From: Marininema halotolerans
Lineage (GTDB): Bacteria; Bacillota; Bacilli; Thermoactinomycetales; DSM-45169
Length of the DNA stretch: 64,000 bases
Direction: 5' to 3'
Assembly (NCBI RefSeq): GCF_900116235.1
Contig: NZ_FPAA01000011.1
Location: 1 to 64,000 of the forward strand
Below the pieces are notes generated by a model that worked only from the letters and a program-made list of their open reading frames with translations, did not search any database and was not told the DNA's origin. This document shows positions 26,958 to 35,998 of this stretch, piece by piece (the stretch's first letter is position 1; every line of letters starts with the position of its first letter). A program made the translations under genes and the position numbers.

Positions 26958-27356
26958 GTGAATATTATTGGGAGAAAGGTGATTACCAGTATCATTTGTT
27001 CGCTTGTTTTTCTTACTTTATCGATCCTTCTCCATAATGATGTACAATCTTCGATCTTGTTTTGTATTAATCTTGTCCTTCCAATCTATTTAATATACGG
27101 TAGTGGAGTCTCTTACTTTGCTGAACATTATACAAATAACCATCTGTTATATACGTTCTTTTTATGTTGGATCGGAGCTCTCGCTTTCCCACCTATCGTA
27201 CTGATATTAACCGGTCAATTAGACATTGAGTTTCTCTATCCATATGGACATTATTCCATTTATCTGATAGCCCTTATCTTCTCCTCATCCTACTGGTTAA
27301 TCGATCGTTTGTTATGGGTCTTCCCATCGAGAGGAACCAAAGAATTGGATTGCTAG
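26958..27356 (+). CDS. Small polytopic membrane protein, 132 aa, unknown function
   Basis: The protein from a GTG start has about four hydrophobic segments: VITSIICSLVFLTLSILL (about 8-25), SILFCINLVLPIYLIYG (about 32-48), LLYTFFLCWIGALAFPPIVLIL (about 63-85) and SIYLIALIFSSSYWLIDRLLWVF (about 99-121). The end is short and polar. No family is recognised. The start has GAAAGGGG about ten bases upstream, which is rather distant. It is flanked by an IS relic and a strong terminator. Confidence 0.65.
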   Translation: MNIIGRKVITSIICSLVFLTLSILLHNDVQSSILFCINLVLPIYLIYGSGVSYFAEHYTNNHLLYTFFLCWIGALAFPPIVLILTGQLDIEFLYPYGHYSIYLIALIFSSSYWLIDRLLWVFPSRGTKELDC

Positions 27357-27442
27357 ACGTTGATGATTTAACAGTTATCATGGTATCTACCCACCTCACT
27401 TAAGCTGATCGTGACCTTGAGGAGAATGATGGGCCTCGTAAC

Positions 27443-27475
27443 AAAAATAGCGCCCTTTGATTCGGCGCTATTTTT
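27443..27475. terminator. Bidirectional terminator
   Basis: AAAAATAGCGCC and GGCGCTATTTTT are perfectly complementary around a 9-base loop, between two convergent genes. Confidence 0.92.
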
Positions 27476-27489
27476 CCTATGCCTCCAAA

Positions 27490-28110
27490 TTAACCGCGAA
27501 TGGGAGTGAATGGTACTAATCTCAGTCCACTGGTGGGGGTCGGGAAAAGAATCCTTCGTGCTAATCGGGGTGTAAAAAGAAATGCCTGTTGTTGGTTCGG
27601 GTTTGTTCTCCTGGTTACAAAGGTCGAAAGAGAAATTCTCGGAGTTACACCCATTGATTTTCTTACAACGGTGAACTGTGTAAGACTCGCAGGAAATAGA
27701 AAATACCGCGATTGTCTTCTCGTAAACGAGATGGTAGAGACATCCGCATTGACAATAATCATGGATCGTGGATTAACCCCACATAGCTGGGCACAACTAC
27801 ATCCGACCTGGGGGGAATCAAAATCACAAGTGCAAAAACAGGTGACCCGATTGGTTCCTGTACAAGTACATCCCTGATCAATTTCACTTGTTTCACAACA
27901 TCGCATACGTTGCGAAGCTTTGACATCGGGGGTGCGATCCAGTCGTTTTGTCTCCACACTAACCCCATATTTCTTTCGTTCACTTCGATCCATGCGCAGT
28001 ATTTTTTGTATCTCTCGAATATTCAAAAAACCACTCCTTCCTCTTTTATGATACGAATCACCTTCTTTATTGGTCTGTGTGAATGAAAGGGTCCGAAAGC
28101 ATAGATTCAT
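27490..28110 (-). CDS. Cysteine-rich basic protein, 206 aa, unknown (possible spore-coat type)
   Basis: The start ATG has AAGGAAGG upstream and the gene ends just before a strong terminator. Residues 1-66 are polar and basic. Residues 71-110 hold ten cysteines (CC, CTC, CFCTC, GCSC, LC spacing). Residues 111-206 are Arg-rich, beta-strand-like and end in PFTPIRG. There is no signal peptide, no CxxC zinc-finger pair with regular spacing, and no ferredoxin pattern. Cys clusters in a cytoplasmically made basic protein are common in spore-coat or crust proteins cross-linked by disulfides, but that is only a suggestion. Nothing here identifies a known family. Confidence 0.72.
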   Translation of the reverse strand: MNLCFRTLSFTQTNKEGDSYHKRGRSGFLNIREIQKILRMDRSERKKYGVSVETKRLDRTPDVKASQRMRCCETSEIDQGCTCTGTNRVTCFCTCDFDSPQVGCSCAQLCGVNPRSMIIVNADVSTISFTRRQSRYFLFPASLTQFTVVRKSMGVTPRISLSTFVTRRTNPNQQQAFLFTPRLARRILFPTPTSGLRLVPFTPIRG

Positions 28111-28230
28111 AGCAACCTTCCTTTACCATGAAGGGGTTATCCTCTTCTCCTTTGTTTGACCGGAACTATACGGATGTGGACAGGGCGTTCTCATTCCCAT
28201 AACTGACAAGCCTTCTTAAATCTCACTACA

Positions 28231-28264
28231 TTAAATAACAGCCACCGACGGTGGCTGTTATTTG
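28231..28264 (-). terminator. Terminator after ctaA
   Basis: AAATAACAGCCACC and GGTGGCTGTTATTT are fully complementary with a three-base loop. Confidence 0.9.
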
Positions 28265-28306
28265 ATATTAAACTCTTGATATTGAATTTCACCGATCGAT
28301 TAACGA

Positions 28307-29233
28307 TCAACGGTTAATCATATCCTTCCGCTTCCAAGGCAAGCCCACTTGCATGGCCAAGTAGCATAGGGATGCAAAAAACGCGGCGATCAGTGTGGTG
28401 TGTAGAAGAGCAATCAACAATTCCAATTGCGTAAGTACAATCAGTCCCCCTGTAAATACCTGGGCAAGAACGAGGGTAAAAGCAAACCAGGCCCCTCGCT
28501 TCAAATCCCTACGTGTGGGATACCCCTTATAAATCACAAACAATAGACCAAGCACGAGGAAGAAAAGAACCCCCGCAAAGAGGCGGTGCATGAGATGAAT
28601 GCCTTGGGGTGTACTCATATCAGGAACCCAAGCCCCTCCACAAAGTGGCCATTGTGAACAACCTAGGCTTGCACCCATATGCCGTACGTAGGCACCTGTG
28701 TATACAACGACATAGGTATAAACAGCAAGCCCCCAAATCCCCATTTTCAAGCCTTGTGACACATCTGCCTTTTCTTCTACCGCCGTCTCTCCTGACCGCT
28801 TTAATTGGAAGAGGACAATACAGAGAAGCGTCGAAGAAGCAAAGGATAATAAGGACAATCCAAAATGAAGCGCAAGTACCGCCTCAGATTGACTCCAAAT
28901 TACCGCTGCGGCTCCCATTAACCCTTGTAGAAGAATGAAAAACAAACTGGCTGACGCAAACAATTTGACGCTTCCATGTTTGCGATAGGTAAGCCAAGCT
29001 AAAATCGTGAGAACGACGACGATCAATCCAATCATACCCGATACAATGCGATGACTATATTCAATCCATAATTCCAGCGTTTGATAGGTGGGAAATACCT
29101 CCCCATGGCAGAAGGGCCAGGTGTTCCCACAACCCTCTCCAGAACCTGTTTTTGTCACGACGGCTCCCTGAATGAGAATAATAAAGTTCCCTACTGCGGC
29201 AAAAACAGCTAGTATGCGAAGTAGTTGTTTCAT
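28307..29233 (-). CDS. ctaA: Haem A synthase (COX15/CtaA)
   Basis: The 308-residue membrane protein has eight expected helices and the paired conserved segments of the family: TKTGSGEGCGNTWPFCHG and EYSHRIVSGMIG in the first half, RHMGASLGCSQWPLCGG and HLMHRLFAGVLFF in the second half. These carry the haem-ligand histidines and the extracellular cysteine pair. It oxidises the methyl group of haem O to make haem A for cytochrome c oxidase. ctaB and the oxidase genes are not in view. The ATG has AAAGGAG upstream. Confidence 0.95.
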   Translation of the reverse strand: MKQLLRILAVFAAVGNFIILIQGAVVTKTGSGEGCGNTWPFCHGEVFPTYQTLELWIEYSHRIVSGMIGLIVVVLTILAWLTYRKHGSVKLFASASLFFILLQGLMGAAAVIWSQSEAVLALHFGLSLLSFASSTLLCIVLFQLKRSGETAVEEKADVSQGLKMGIWGLAVYTYVVVYTGAYVRHMGASLGCSQWPLCGGAWVPDMSTPQGIHLMHRLFAGVLFFLVLGLLFVIYKGYPTRRDLKRGAWFAFTLVLAQVFTGGLIVLTQLELLIALLHTTLIAAFFASLCYLAMQVGLPWKRKDMINR

Positions 29234-29344
29234 ATCGCCATTTCTCCTTTTGAATCAATCCATTCCAGTATCATCTTACCATAGGCTTTGCTAAACCCAG
29301 GCATCCATCGATAAAAGGCACAATTTCTCCATAGTTCCACAGAA

Positions 29345-29395
29345 AAAGTCCCTGAGCATCGTGGAAAGTAACGCCTTCCAGACATCAGGGACTTT
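29345..29395 (-). terminator. Terminator after the RND efflux gene
   Basis: AAAGTCCCTGA (29345-29355) pairs with TCAGGGACTTT (29385-29395) as the base of a longer stem. T-runs lie on both sides. Confidence 0.75.
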
Positions 29396-29438
29396 CATTT
29401 TTTTTCACTGTGGCATGCTTCGTCGGTTGTCGATGAAC

Positions 29439-32400
29439 CTACGCGCGTTTCATTTCTGCTTTTCGCTCCTTACGATGTAGTAATTCGTACACAATCGGCA
29501 CAATGACCAAGGTGAGTACCGTTGAAGTGATTAATCCACCAATCACCACCACTGCCAATCCCTTGGAAACAATCGCACCTTCACCCACCCCTACCGCGAG
29601 TGGTAACAGGGAACATATGGTGGTAATGGCCGTAATTAATACAGGTCGAAGGCGTGTTCTTCCCGCTTCTAAAATCGCCTCCCGAATGGTCGACCCACTT
29701 CTCACCTGTTGTTGAATCCGATCCACTAAAACAATGGCGTTGGTAACCACAATTCCCACCAACATTAACATTCCGATAAAACTCGCTGAGGATATCGGTT
29801 GCCCTGTGATATAATTCCCCAACAATGCCCCCGTGACAGCAAAGGGAAGCGAGAATAGAATTGCAAAGGGTGCACGCCCTTCACCAAAGGCAATCATCAT
29901 GACAATGTACACCAAACCGATGGCAAGTAGGATGGCAATTCCCAGATCCTTAAAGGATTCGTTAATCTGATCATTACTCCCACCTAATGAAACATCCACA
30001 TCCTCTGCAAGATCCAAATCCTTTAACTTGGCTTGAATGTCCAGTAGGACACCCCCTGTATTTTCTTTTACAATATCGCCAGAGATCGTTGCATATTTCT
30101 CACCATTCCGCAGTTGCAGTACCGCTGGGTAGTGCACTTTTTTCACATCAGCAATCGCTTTTAGTTTGATATCTCTTCCCATAGGGGTCGAAATTTCTAA
30201 CTCTTTGAGATCGTCTATGCGATTCATGTCTTTGGCGGCAAGTTTCAGTTTAATCGGCTGAAAGTCCCCCTTTGAACCGACCTTTCCTACCTCCTCCCCA
30301 GCTAAGTAAGGACGGATGAAATTGGATACCTGTGCCGTTGTTAGTCCATACTTTAAGGCATCCTCATCACGGATTTGCACATCAATTCCATCCATTAGCG
30401 ATACCAGGGTATTATCCACATTATCGGTACCGTCTACTTTTTTCACGGCATCCGTTACCTGATTGGTTGCTTCAGCAATGCTTTTATCTGATTGACCTGT
30501 GACCGTAATTTGAATGGGAGCAGCAGCGCCTGAGGTACTCTCCTGATCCTGCACAATAAAGCGTGCCCGATCGTCTGTTGGTTTTACGTTCTTTTTCAAA
30601 CGCTTCATGCATGCTTTTGTATCGGCATCCGAATGCAATTTCACCAACCAATTGGCCTTTGCCCCCTCCGTTGACATCGAAAATACGTCGAGCTCACCCT
30701 TTGGGGAACCGATCATGACCTGAGAAAGTTCTACGTCTTTATCTTTACGTAGCGCTTGATCCAGTTGTAATGCTTCTTTTTTCAATTGCTCAAAATCGGT
30801 GCCATGGGGCATTTTTAAATTGAGAATGAGGTACTTCTCTTCTTGTTCGGGCATAAAAGTAAAGCCATTTAAACCAGCCAAAGGCAAACTTCCTAAAAAC
30901 AAAAGGGTCGCTAAAATGAGGGTAATCACCTTGTGATTCAGCGTCCACTTTAATGCTTTGTGGTAGCCATTGCTCACCCACATTTCCTTCTTCGTTTTGG
31001 GAGTTGCGCGACGCATCAACAGATAAGCAAGGGCTGGTACGACCGTGACTGCAATCAAAAGGGAGGCGAGTAGGGAACAAACGACCATCAAGGCAAATGG
31101 CGTGGTAATTTGCCCGATCAACCCACCCACTAGACCCAATGGAGCAAAGACGGCAACCGTTGTTAAAGTGGAAGCAGCAATGGCGATTCCCACTTCCTTG
31201 GTCGCATCAGCAATGATCTCCTTTGTCACCTTTTCATTTTGCAAGCGACGAACGATATTTTCGATCACCACAATACTATCGTCAATCACGCGTCCCACCG
31301 CAATGGCAATCCCACCAAGGGTCATAATATTGAGTGTTAATTCAGGAACCATGTATTTTAACAAAGCCAATGCAAGAAATATCGAGAGGGGGATCGTCAC
31401 AATCGCAATCAGGGTCGCTCGGATATTTCGTAAGAACAAAAGAATTAATAGGCTCGCAAACAGTGCCCCGAGACCGGCTTCTCGTGCCATCCCATTAACC
31501 GATTTTTTAATTTCCTTTGACTGATCATAGATTACATTGAAGGAGATCCCATCGGTATGTTTCGTGTAGTCTGCAATCTCTTTTTTCACCTTATCGGCGA
31601 CATCCACTGCATTGGCATCGTTATTTTTCGTAACATTGATCGCAATACTGGGTTTGCCTTGAATCCGTGTCAGGGATTCGATTTCACCGGAACCCACAGT
31701 CACTTTCGCTACATCTTGTAACGCCACTTTTCCGACAGGTGAAATCACTTGTTTTTTTAATTGGTCAATCGACGCTGCTCTACCCTTAATTTGCACAGGC
31801 TTTTCCTGCCCATGATCCTTCAGCTGGCCAGCTGGCAAATCAATATTGGAACCTTTTAAGGTTTGAATAAATTGTGCAAGGGGGATTTTTTTCTCCTTTA
31901 AGCGTGTGAGATTCGGCTCGATCACTACATCCTCCGGTAGTGCCCCAATCACTTGCACATTGCCTACTCCATCGACCCCTTTTAACGTAGGCACAATTCG
32001 ATCATTTACCAGGGATTGAAGATCCGCTAACGTTTTCCCATCTTTTGCGGTAACCGCACTATAAATAATGGGTTGTGAATCCGTCGTGATTTGATTCACC
32101 TTGGGCTTTTCTGCTTCAGGGGGGAGTGTTACCCCAGACAAGGCCTCTTCCACCCGTGATTTCAACTCACCCATATCTTCTCCAAAGTCAAATTCGAGAC
32201 GAAGACTCGAAACATTCGCAGAAGAGTCGGAATAAATCGCTTTTACGCCATCCACGTTTTTTAATGCCTTCTCGAGAGGAAGGGTCACTTCCGTCTGCAT
32301 CTCCCGAGGTGATGCCCCTGGATTCACATCCGAGACAAATAAATACGGGATCGAAATATCTGGCATCGCTTCTTCGTTATACTTTGTGGTTGCATAAACC

Positions 32401-32477
32401 CCACCCATCGTTACCATCAAAGCCAGAATAATCACTGCTGTGACATTTCTCAGGCTAAATCGAGTTAAGAATGACAT
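29439..32477 (-). CDS. RND-family efflux permease (HAE1/AcrB type, SwrC-like)
   Basis: The 1012-residue protein has the RND architecture: a first helix near 13-29, a large outer loop (about 35-330), a helix bundle with GGIAIAVGRVIDDSIVVIENI (helix 4 with the proton-relay Asp pair), a second loop, and the mirrored bundle with MLMLVGIVVTNAIVLVDRI. It uses the proton gradient to expel amphipathic compounds. No membrane-fusion or outer-membrane partner is adjacent, as in Gram-positive SwrC/YerP. It sits 20 bases behind its TetR-type regulator. Confidence 0.92.
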   Translation of the reverse strand: MSFLTRFSLRNVTAVIILALMVTMGGVYATTKYNEEAMPDISIPYLFVSDVNPGASPREMQTEVTLPLEKALKNVDGVKAIYSDSSANVSSLRLEFDFGEDMGELKSRVEEALSGVTLPPEAEKPKVNQITTDSQPIIYSAVTAKDGKTLADLQSLVNDRIVPTLKGVDGVGNVQVIGALPEDVVIEPNLTRLKEKKIPLAQFIQTLKGSNIDLPAGQLKDHGQEKPVQIKGRAASIDQLKKQVISPVGKVALQDVAKVTVGSGEIESLTRIQGKPSIAINVTKNNDANAVDVADKVKKEIADYTKHTDGISFNVIYDQSKEIKKSVNGMAREAGLGALFASLLILLFLRNIRATLIAIVTIPLSIFLALALLKYMVPELTLNIMTLGGIAIAVGRVIDDSIVVIENIVRRLQNEKVTKEIIADATKEVGIAIAASTLTTVAVFAPLGLVGGLIGQITTPFALMVVCSLLASLLIAVTVVPALAYLLMRRATPKTKKEMWVSNGYHKALKWTLNHKVITLILATLLFLGSLPLAGLNGFTFMPEQEEKYLILNLKMPHGTDFEQLKKEALQLDQALRKDKDVELSQVMIGSPKGELDVFSMSTEGAKANWLVKLHSDADTKACMKRLKKNVKPTDDRARFIVQDQESTSGAAAPIQITVTGQSDKSIAEATNQVTDAVKKVDGTDNVDNTLVSLMDGIDVQIRDEDALKYGLTTAQVSNFIRPYLAGEEVGKVGSKGDFQPIKLKLAAKDMNRIDDLKELEISTPMGRDIKLKAIADVKKVHYPAVLQLRNGEKYATISGDIVKENTGGVLLDIQAKLKDLDLAEDVDVSLGGSNDQINESFKDLGIAILLAIGLVYIVMMIAFGEGRAPFAILFSLPFAVTGALLGNYITGQPISSASFIGMLMLVGIVVTNAIVLVDRIQQQVRSGSTIREAILEAGRTRLRPVLITAITTICSLLPLAVGVGEGAIVSKGLAVVVIGGLITSTVLTLVIVPIVYELLHRKERKAEMKRA

Positions 32478-32497
32478 CCCACTCGTCCCTTCCTAAT

Positions 32498-33148
32498 TTA
32501 CTCGTCACGCTTGTTCTCTTTCTGTTCATACAATCCATACCGAAGAACTTCAAGGTATTGTTTCAACTCTTCATTCATATCGTCCAACTTACTTAATCCG
32601 CGGTCTTCCTCTTTCGCATAACGATCCATTAGTTTATTGGAGATCATCTCTAACATCGAGTAAAGAAGTTCAATCGCTTTTTGTACATCCAGTCCTTTTC
32701 GAAAACGCGTAAAATCGATCCCTTCAACCATTAAACGTGGAAAGTGCTCCTCCGCAAGCTTCGCTTGACGCGTCGCAACCTCTTCCTGAAGTTCTGGAGG
32801 AGTATCCACCCATGCGGATACCACCATCCGATACATTTGTGGAGTCGTTGTACACATGCGTATCTTTAACAAACTAATCTGCATGATCCGATCCATTATA
32901 TCCGGAGATAGATTCACCATCTTGGCATAGACATAGTCTACATAGTATTGCAGGCAATGATCTAACGCAAAAAGGTAGACATTCTTTTTACTACCTAAGT
33001 AATGAAATAACAGCCCCTTCGATATCCCCGATTGCTGAATAATTCGGTTGGTTGACCCCTGTTCATACCCCCGTTCCGAAAATTCATTAATCGCCGCCTG
33101 AAGTACCGCTTCACGCTTATCTGACGGCATATTCGTTACATCTGGCAC
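32498..33148 (-). CDS. TetR-family repressor of the adjacent efflux pump
   Basis: The 216-residue protein has the N-terminal TetR helix-turn-helix (KREAVLQAAINEFSERGYEQ, STNRIIQQSGISKGLLFHYL, GSKKNVYLFALDHC). The C-terminal ligand domain is variable. It probably binds the two palindromes upstream and represses itself and the pump. The GTG at 33148 has GGGGAGG seven bases upstream. The frame remains open to 33247, but that region is the promoter and operators, so the longer reading is rejected. Confidence 0.9.
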   Translation of the reverse strand: MPDVTNMPSDKREAVLQAAINEFSERGYEQGSTNRIIQQSGISKGLLFHYLGSKKNVYLFALDHCLQYYVDYVYAKMVNLSPDIMDRIMQISLLKIRMCTTTPQMYRMVVSAWVDTPPELQEEVATRQAKLAEEHFPRLMVEGIDFTRFRKGLDVQKAIELLYSMLEMISNKLMDRYAKEEDRGLSKLDDMNEELKQYLEVLRYGLYEQKENKRDE

Positions 33149-33186
33149 AGAGAAGCCTCCCCTTATCATCGCTTGCAATCGATTAC

Positions 33187-33218
33187 CAATAACATTGACC
33201 GAGTGGTCAATGTTATTG
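33187..33218. promoter_or_regulatory. Palindromic operator O1 for the TetR repressor
   Basis: Fourteen-base perfect arms (33187-33200 and 33205-33218) with core TTGACC-N4-GGTCAA. It covers the bases from the -10 element to just downstream of it. Confidence 0.85.
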
Positions 33219-33243
33219 TATGTCGGATTGACCCATTGGTCAA
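33215..33243 (-). promoter_or_regulatory. Promoter of the tetR-efflux operon
   Basis: On the minus strand TTGACC (33243-33238) and TACAAT (33220-33215) are 17 bases apart. The -35 lies within operator O2 and the -10 touches O1. Confidence 0.75.
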
Positions 33244-33245
33244 TC
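33226..33245. promoter_or_regulatory. Palindromic operator O2 for the TetR repressor
   Basis: GATTGACC and GGTCAATC flank CATT. The same TTGACC-N4-GGTCAA core as O1 is present, 39 bases away centre to centre. Confidence 0.8.
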
Positions 33246-33284
33246 AATTTTTACTATCACTACAATTTCTACGTGAAGTCACAA

Positions 33285-33360
33285 TAAAAAAGCCCCCGCT
33301 ATTCACCTAACTTGTCGCCAACATCGCGAAGCATTTCTTGGTGTAGCTATCGGGCTTTTT
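33285..33360 (-). terminator. Terminator after lysA
   Basis: AAAAAAGCCC and GGGCTTTTT form the base of a long imperfect stem (CTATTCACC against GGTGTAGCTAT inside). It separates lysA from the tetR promoter. Confidence 0.65.
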
Positions 33361-33385
33361 CATGTATGGTTGGACATCGATCGGG

Positions 33386-34756
33386 TTATTCCGAACCTGT
33401 TCCTTCCACTTCTAAAATCGGATTCGGTTGATGATGTGGGGCTTGGCCCTTCTTTAACCGATCGGGCAATTGATCATTTTGCAAAAGATCCAGCAAACTT
33501 TCGCGACGCACAACAAGATCCGATTTTCCTTCATAGAGAAAGACAACAGCAGGGCGACGTACACGGTTATAGTTATTGGACATGGAGTAGTTGTATGCAC
33601 CGGTACAACTCACCGCAAGTAAATCCCCATCCTTCACATTTGGGAGCGTTGCATCCCAAATCAACATATCGCCACTTTCACATAGCTTTCCAGCAATCGA
33701 TACCGTCTCAGTAGGCGGCTCTGCACCGCGGTTAGCCAACATGGCTTCATAGCTCGCTTGATAGAGTGCCGTACGTGGGTTATCATTCATGCCTCCATCG
33801 ACTGCAATATATTTGCGCACCCCAGGCACTTCTTTCATCGTTCCCACCGTATATAAGGTGGTACCTGCTTCACCCACGATACTACGGCCGGGCTCCACCC
33901 AAATCTCCGGAATTTCCCTTCCTTGAAATCCTTTCCTCACACCATCTTCAATCGCTTGCACATAGTTGGATACGGGAAGAGGTTGGTCCTGATCATTGTA
34001 TCGGATACCAAAACCACCACCGAGATTTAGAATGGTCGTTTGAAAACCGAGGGATTCTAAACACTCCTTACATAGATCCGCCATCTTTCCAATCGCGAGG
34101 GAGAAACCCTCCGTTTCAAAGATCTGACTTCCAATATGACAGTGGAAACCGAGAAGTTCTAACCCACTTGAAGAGAGAGCGTATTGAACGGCTTCTATCA
34201 CCTGACCACTTTGATAATCAAAACCAAACTTTGAATCTTCCTGTCCCGTCTGGATGTAATCATGGGTATGGGCTTCAACTCCTGGTGTTGTTCGAAGTAG
34301 AATGCGAGCTTTACTTTCTTGCTCGGTTGCCATCCGATCTAACCGAGTCAATTCTGTAAAATTATCAACGACAAACAGCCCCACCCCTGCGGCTAACGCC
34401 ATGTCCAGTTCTGCCAGGGTTTTATTATTACCATGGAAATATATCCGCTCAGGTGGAAAGCCTGCTTGTAAAGCCGTATACAGTTCTCCATCCGATACCA
34501 CATCTAAAAGGAGACCTTCCTCATCTACAATTCGGCACATCGCCAGTGTACTAAAGGCTTTACTTGCATAAGCCACTTGATAAGAAAGGCACGTTTGCTC
34601 AAATGCATCGACAAATTGACGCATCCGGTTTCGAATGTGAGCTTCATCCACCATGTATAGAGGGGTACCGTATTGTTCGGCCAGCTTGACCGTGTCACAC
34701 CCTCCAATTTCTAAATGACCTTGTTCATTGATCCGACTTGTGCCATGTAAGTACAT
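33386..34756 (-). CDS. lysA: Diaminopimelate decarboxylase
   Basis: The 456-residue fold III PLP enzyme has YASKAFSTLA with the PLP lysine, GFHCHIGSQI, GGGFGIRY, VEPGRSIVG and the dimer-interface motif CESGD. It decarboxylates meso-diaminopimelate to lysine, the last step of lysine synthesis. Its lysine riboswitch sets it apart from the spoVA genes upstream, although lysA follows spoVA in Bacillus too. The ATG has AAAGGAG eight bases upstream. Confidence 0.95.
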   Translation of the reverse strand: MYLHGTSRINEQGHLEIGGCDTVKLAEQYGTPLYMVDEAHIRNRMRQFVDAFEQTCLSYQVAYASKAFSTLAMCRIVDEEGLLLDVVSDGELYTALQAGFPPERIYFHGNNKTLAELDMALAAGVGLFVVDNFTELTRLDRMATEQESKARILLRTTPGVEAHTHDYIQTGQEDSKFGFDYQSGQVIEAVQYALSSSGLELLGFHCHIGSQIFETEGFSLAIGKMADLCKECLESLGFQTTILNLGGGFGIRYNDQDQPLPVSNYVQAIEDGVRKGFQGREIPEIWVEPGRSIVGEAGTTLYTVGTMKEVPGVRKYIAVDGGMNDNPRTALYQASYEAMLANRGAEPPTETVSIAGKLCESGDMLIWDATLPNVKDGDLLAVSCTGAYNYSMSNNYNRVRRPAVVFLYEGKSDLVVRRESLLDLLQNDQLPDRLKKGQAPHHQPNPILEVEGTGSE

Positions 34757-34789
34757 GATCGCGTCTCCTTTCTCCCTTTTTTTTGCATA

Positions 34790-35012
34790 TAAAAAAGCAA
34801 CGGACGAATATGCGTCTGTTGCCTAGAACGCCATCCTCCTGACGGTAGCTCTCCGTAACAATCTGCTACGGCAATCCCCAGGTTATTTACACAAGGGATC
34901 AGCATAGTGAATATGGCATTCACTTACGCTTCGGCGAGACACCCTTTCTCTTTCCATCATCGATGCCTTTCTCCGGAAAAATACTAATGCGTCCTCGCTC
35001 CTCTACTCATTC
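34790..35012 (-). promoter_or_regulatory. Lysine riboswitch (L box) with terminator
   Basis: Read on the minus strand, the leader has AGTAGAGGAGCGAGGACGC near 35006-34988, then GGAGAAAGGCATCGATGATGG-type sequence, then GAAAGGGTGTCTCGCCGAAG, then CCTGGGGATTGCCG and GGAGAGCTACC. These follow the conserved L-box blocks (AGAGGUGC, GAAAGG-x-GCCGAAG, GGAGGGCUAUC) in order. The terminator GCAACGGACG/CGTCTGTTGC plus a T-run is at 34822-34791. Lysine binding should stop transcription before lysA. A promoter (TTGGCA 35074-35069, TATCCT 35050-35045, 18-base spacer) lies just upstream. Confidence 0.88.
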
Positions 35013-35143
35013 AGAGCCGGTCTTATTTGGTTTTCGTTCCTTGGAGGATAACATATTCTTCATCGTTCTGCCAAGGGAAATTTACCCAGATTGCACTTGC
35101 AATTTTTCACAAACATGACTGCTTGTTGTTCAAAACAAAGAAA

Positions 35144-35167
35144 CCGAAGGGATTCTCATCCCTTCGG
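35144..35167 (-). terminator. Terminator after spoVAE
   Basis: CCGAAGGGA and TCCCTTCGG pair around a short loop; the spoVAE stop lies inside. The minus strand then reads TTTCTTTG. Confidence 0.8.
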
Positions 35168-35509
35168 CCGAAAAATGACCGCTGTAAAAAAGCCAAAAAT
35201 AATCGCGGAAGAAATACCCGCACTGGTCACTTCAAAAATACCTGATAAAACACCAATCAAGCCATCTGTTCTCGCTTCTTGTAAAGCGCCCTTCACAAGG
35301 GAGTGACCAAAACTGGTGATTGGAACGGTAGCGCCTGCCCCCGCAAACTCAATTAATGGTTGATAAAGATCAAAACCAGAAAGAATGGCCCCGAAGACGA
35401 CCATCCCACTCAGAACATGGGCGGGGGTCAAGGGCGTCAAATCCAAAAGTATTTGTCCGATGACACAGATCAGGCCCCCGATAATAAACGCTGTTAAAAA
35501 TGACCCCAT
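35156..35509 (-). CDS. spoVAE: Stage V sporulation protein AE (SpoVAEb)
   Basis: The 117-residue membrane protein matches SpoVAEb: [74 protein letters not shown]. It is part of the inner-membrane channel that moves calcium dipicolinate into spores and releases it on germination. The ATG at 35509 has GGGAGGAAG before it. Here it follows spoVAB directly; spoVAC and spoVAD, normally in between, are missing. Confidence 0.92.
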   Translation of the reverse strand: MGSFLTAFIIGGLICVIGQILLDLTPLTPAHVLSGMVVFGAILSGFDLYQPLIEFAGAGATVPITSFGHSLVKGALQEARTDGLIGVLSGIFEVTSAGISSAIIFGFFTAVIFRPKG

Positions 35510-35572
35510 CTTCCTTCCTCCCTCTTTCATGAATCAACGAAGGTTTCATGTGTTTAAGCCTCCCAGATACTT

Positions 35573-35998
35573 TTAATGAACCGTAAATAATACCCATTGG
35601 AACAATGACCCGATGACCTTGCCAAAAACCATCGCCATTAGAAGAAATTTCACATGATCCTGTAAGCGAATTCGCTTTGCAAGAATCGGTAAAACATTAA
35701 TCACTTCCGTTAATGCAGCAGCTAATAACCCAATAAAACATCCCTCGATTAAGCCAATGGGAATCAACCCCATCGGGGACAGATGTACCGTCCACCCACG
35801 GAAATCCATCCAAGTTGCACAGAAGGCGCCGAGTATCAACGCATGTTCATAAGAACGAATGTAGCGTTGTGTGCGGGTAATTACGGTTAAACGCGGTATG
35901 ATATCCAACACAGTAAGAAATGCAACAAAGCCACTTCCCACGGCTAATCCCCCTGCCAAACCAATAAAAGCAAGCAACACATTATCGATGAGGCTCAT
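35573..35998 (-). CDS. spoVAB: Stage V sporulation protein AB
   Basis: The 141-residue membrane protein has the same length as Bacillus SpoVAB. The family pattern GLAGGLAVGSGFVAFLTVL, IIPRLTVITRT, and LLAAALTEVINVLPILAKRI is clear. It belongs to the spoVA operon for dipicolinate transport. The ATG at 35998 has AAGGG upstream and overlaps the end of spoVAA by 17 bases. Upstream in-frame starts to 36040 would overlap more and lack spacing. Confidence 0.93.
   Translation of the reverse strand: MSLIDNVLLAFIGLAGGLAVGSGFVAFLTVLDIIPRLTVITRTQRYIRSYEHALILGAFCATWMDFRGWTVHLSPMGLIPIGLIEGCFIGLLAAALTEVINVLPILAKRIRLQDHVKFLLMAMVFGKVIGSLFQWVLFTVH

Noticed and set aside
33149-33247. N-terminal extension of the TetR repressor
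   Set aside because: It runs through the promoter and both operators; the GTG at 33148 has the ribosome-binding site.
33766-34359. 197-codon plus-strand frame inside lysA
   Set aside because: It is antisense to a certain gene, has no ribosome-binding site and no protein-like composition.
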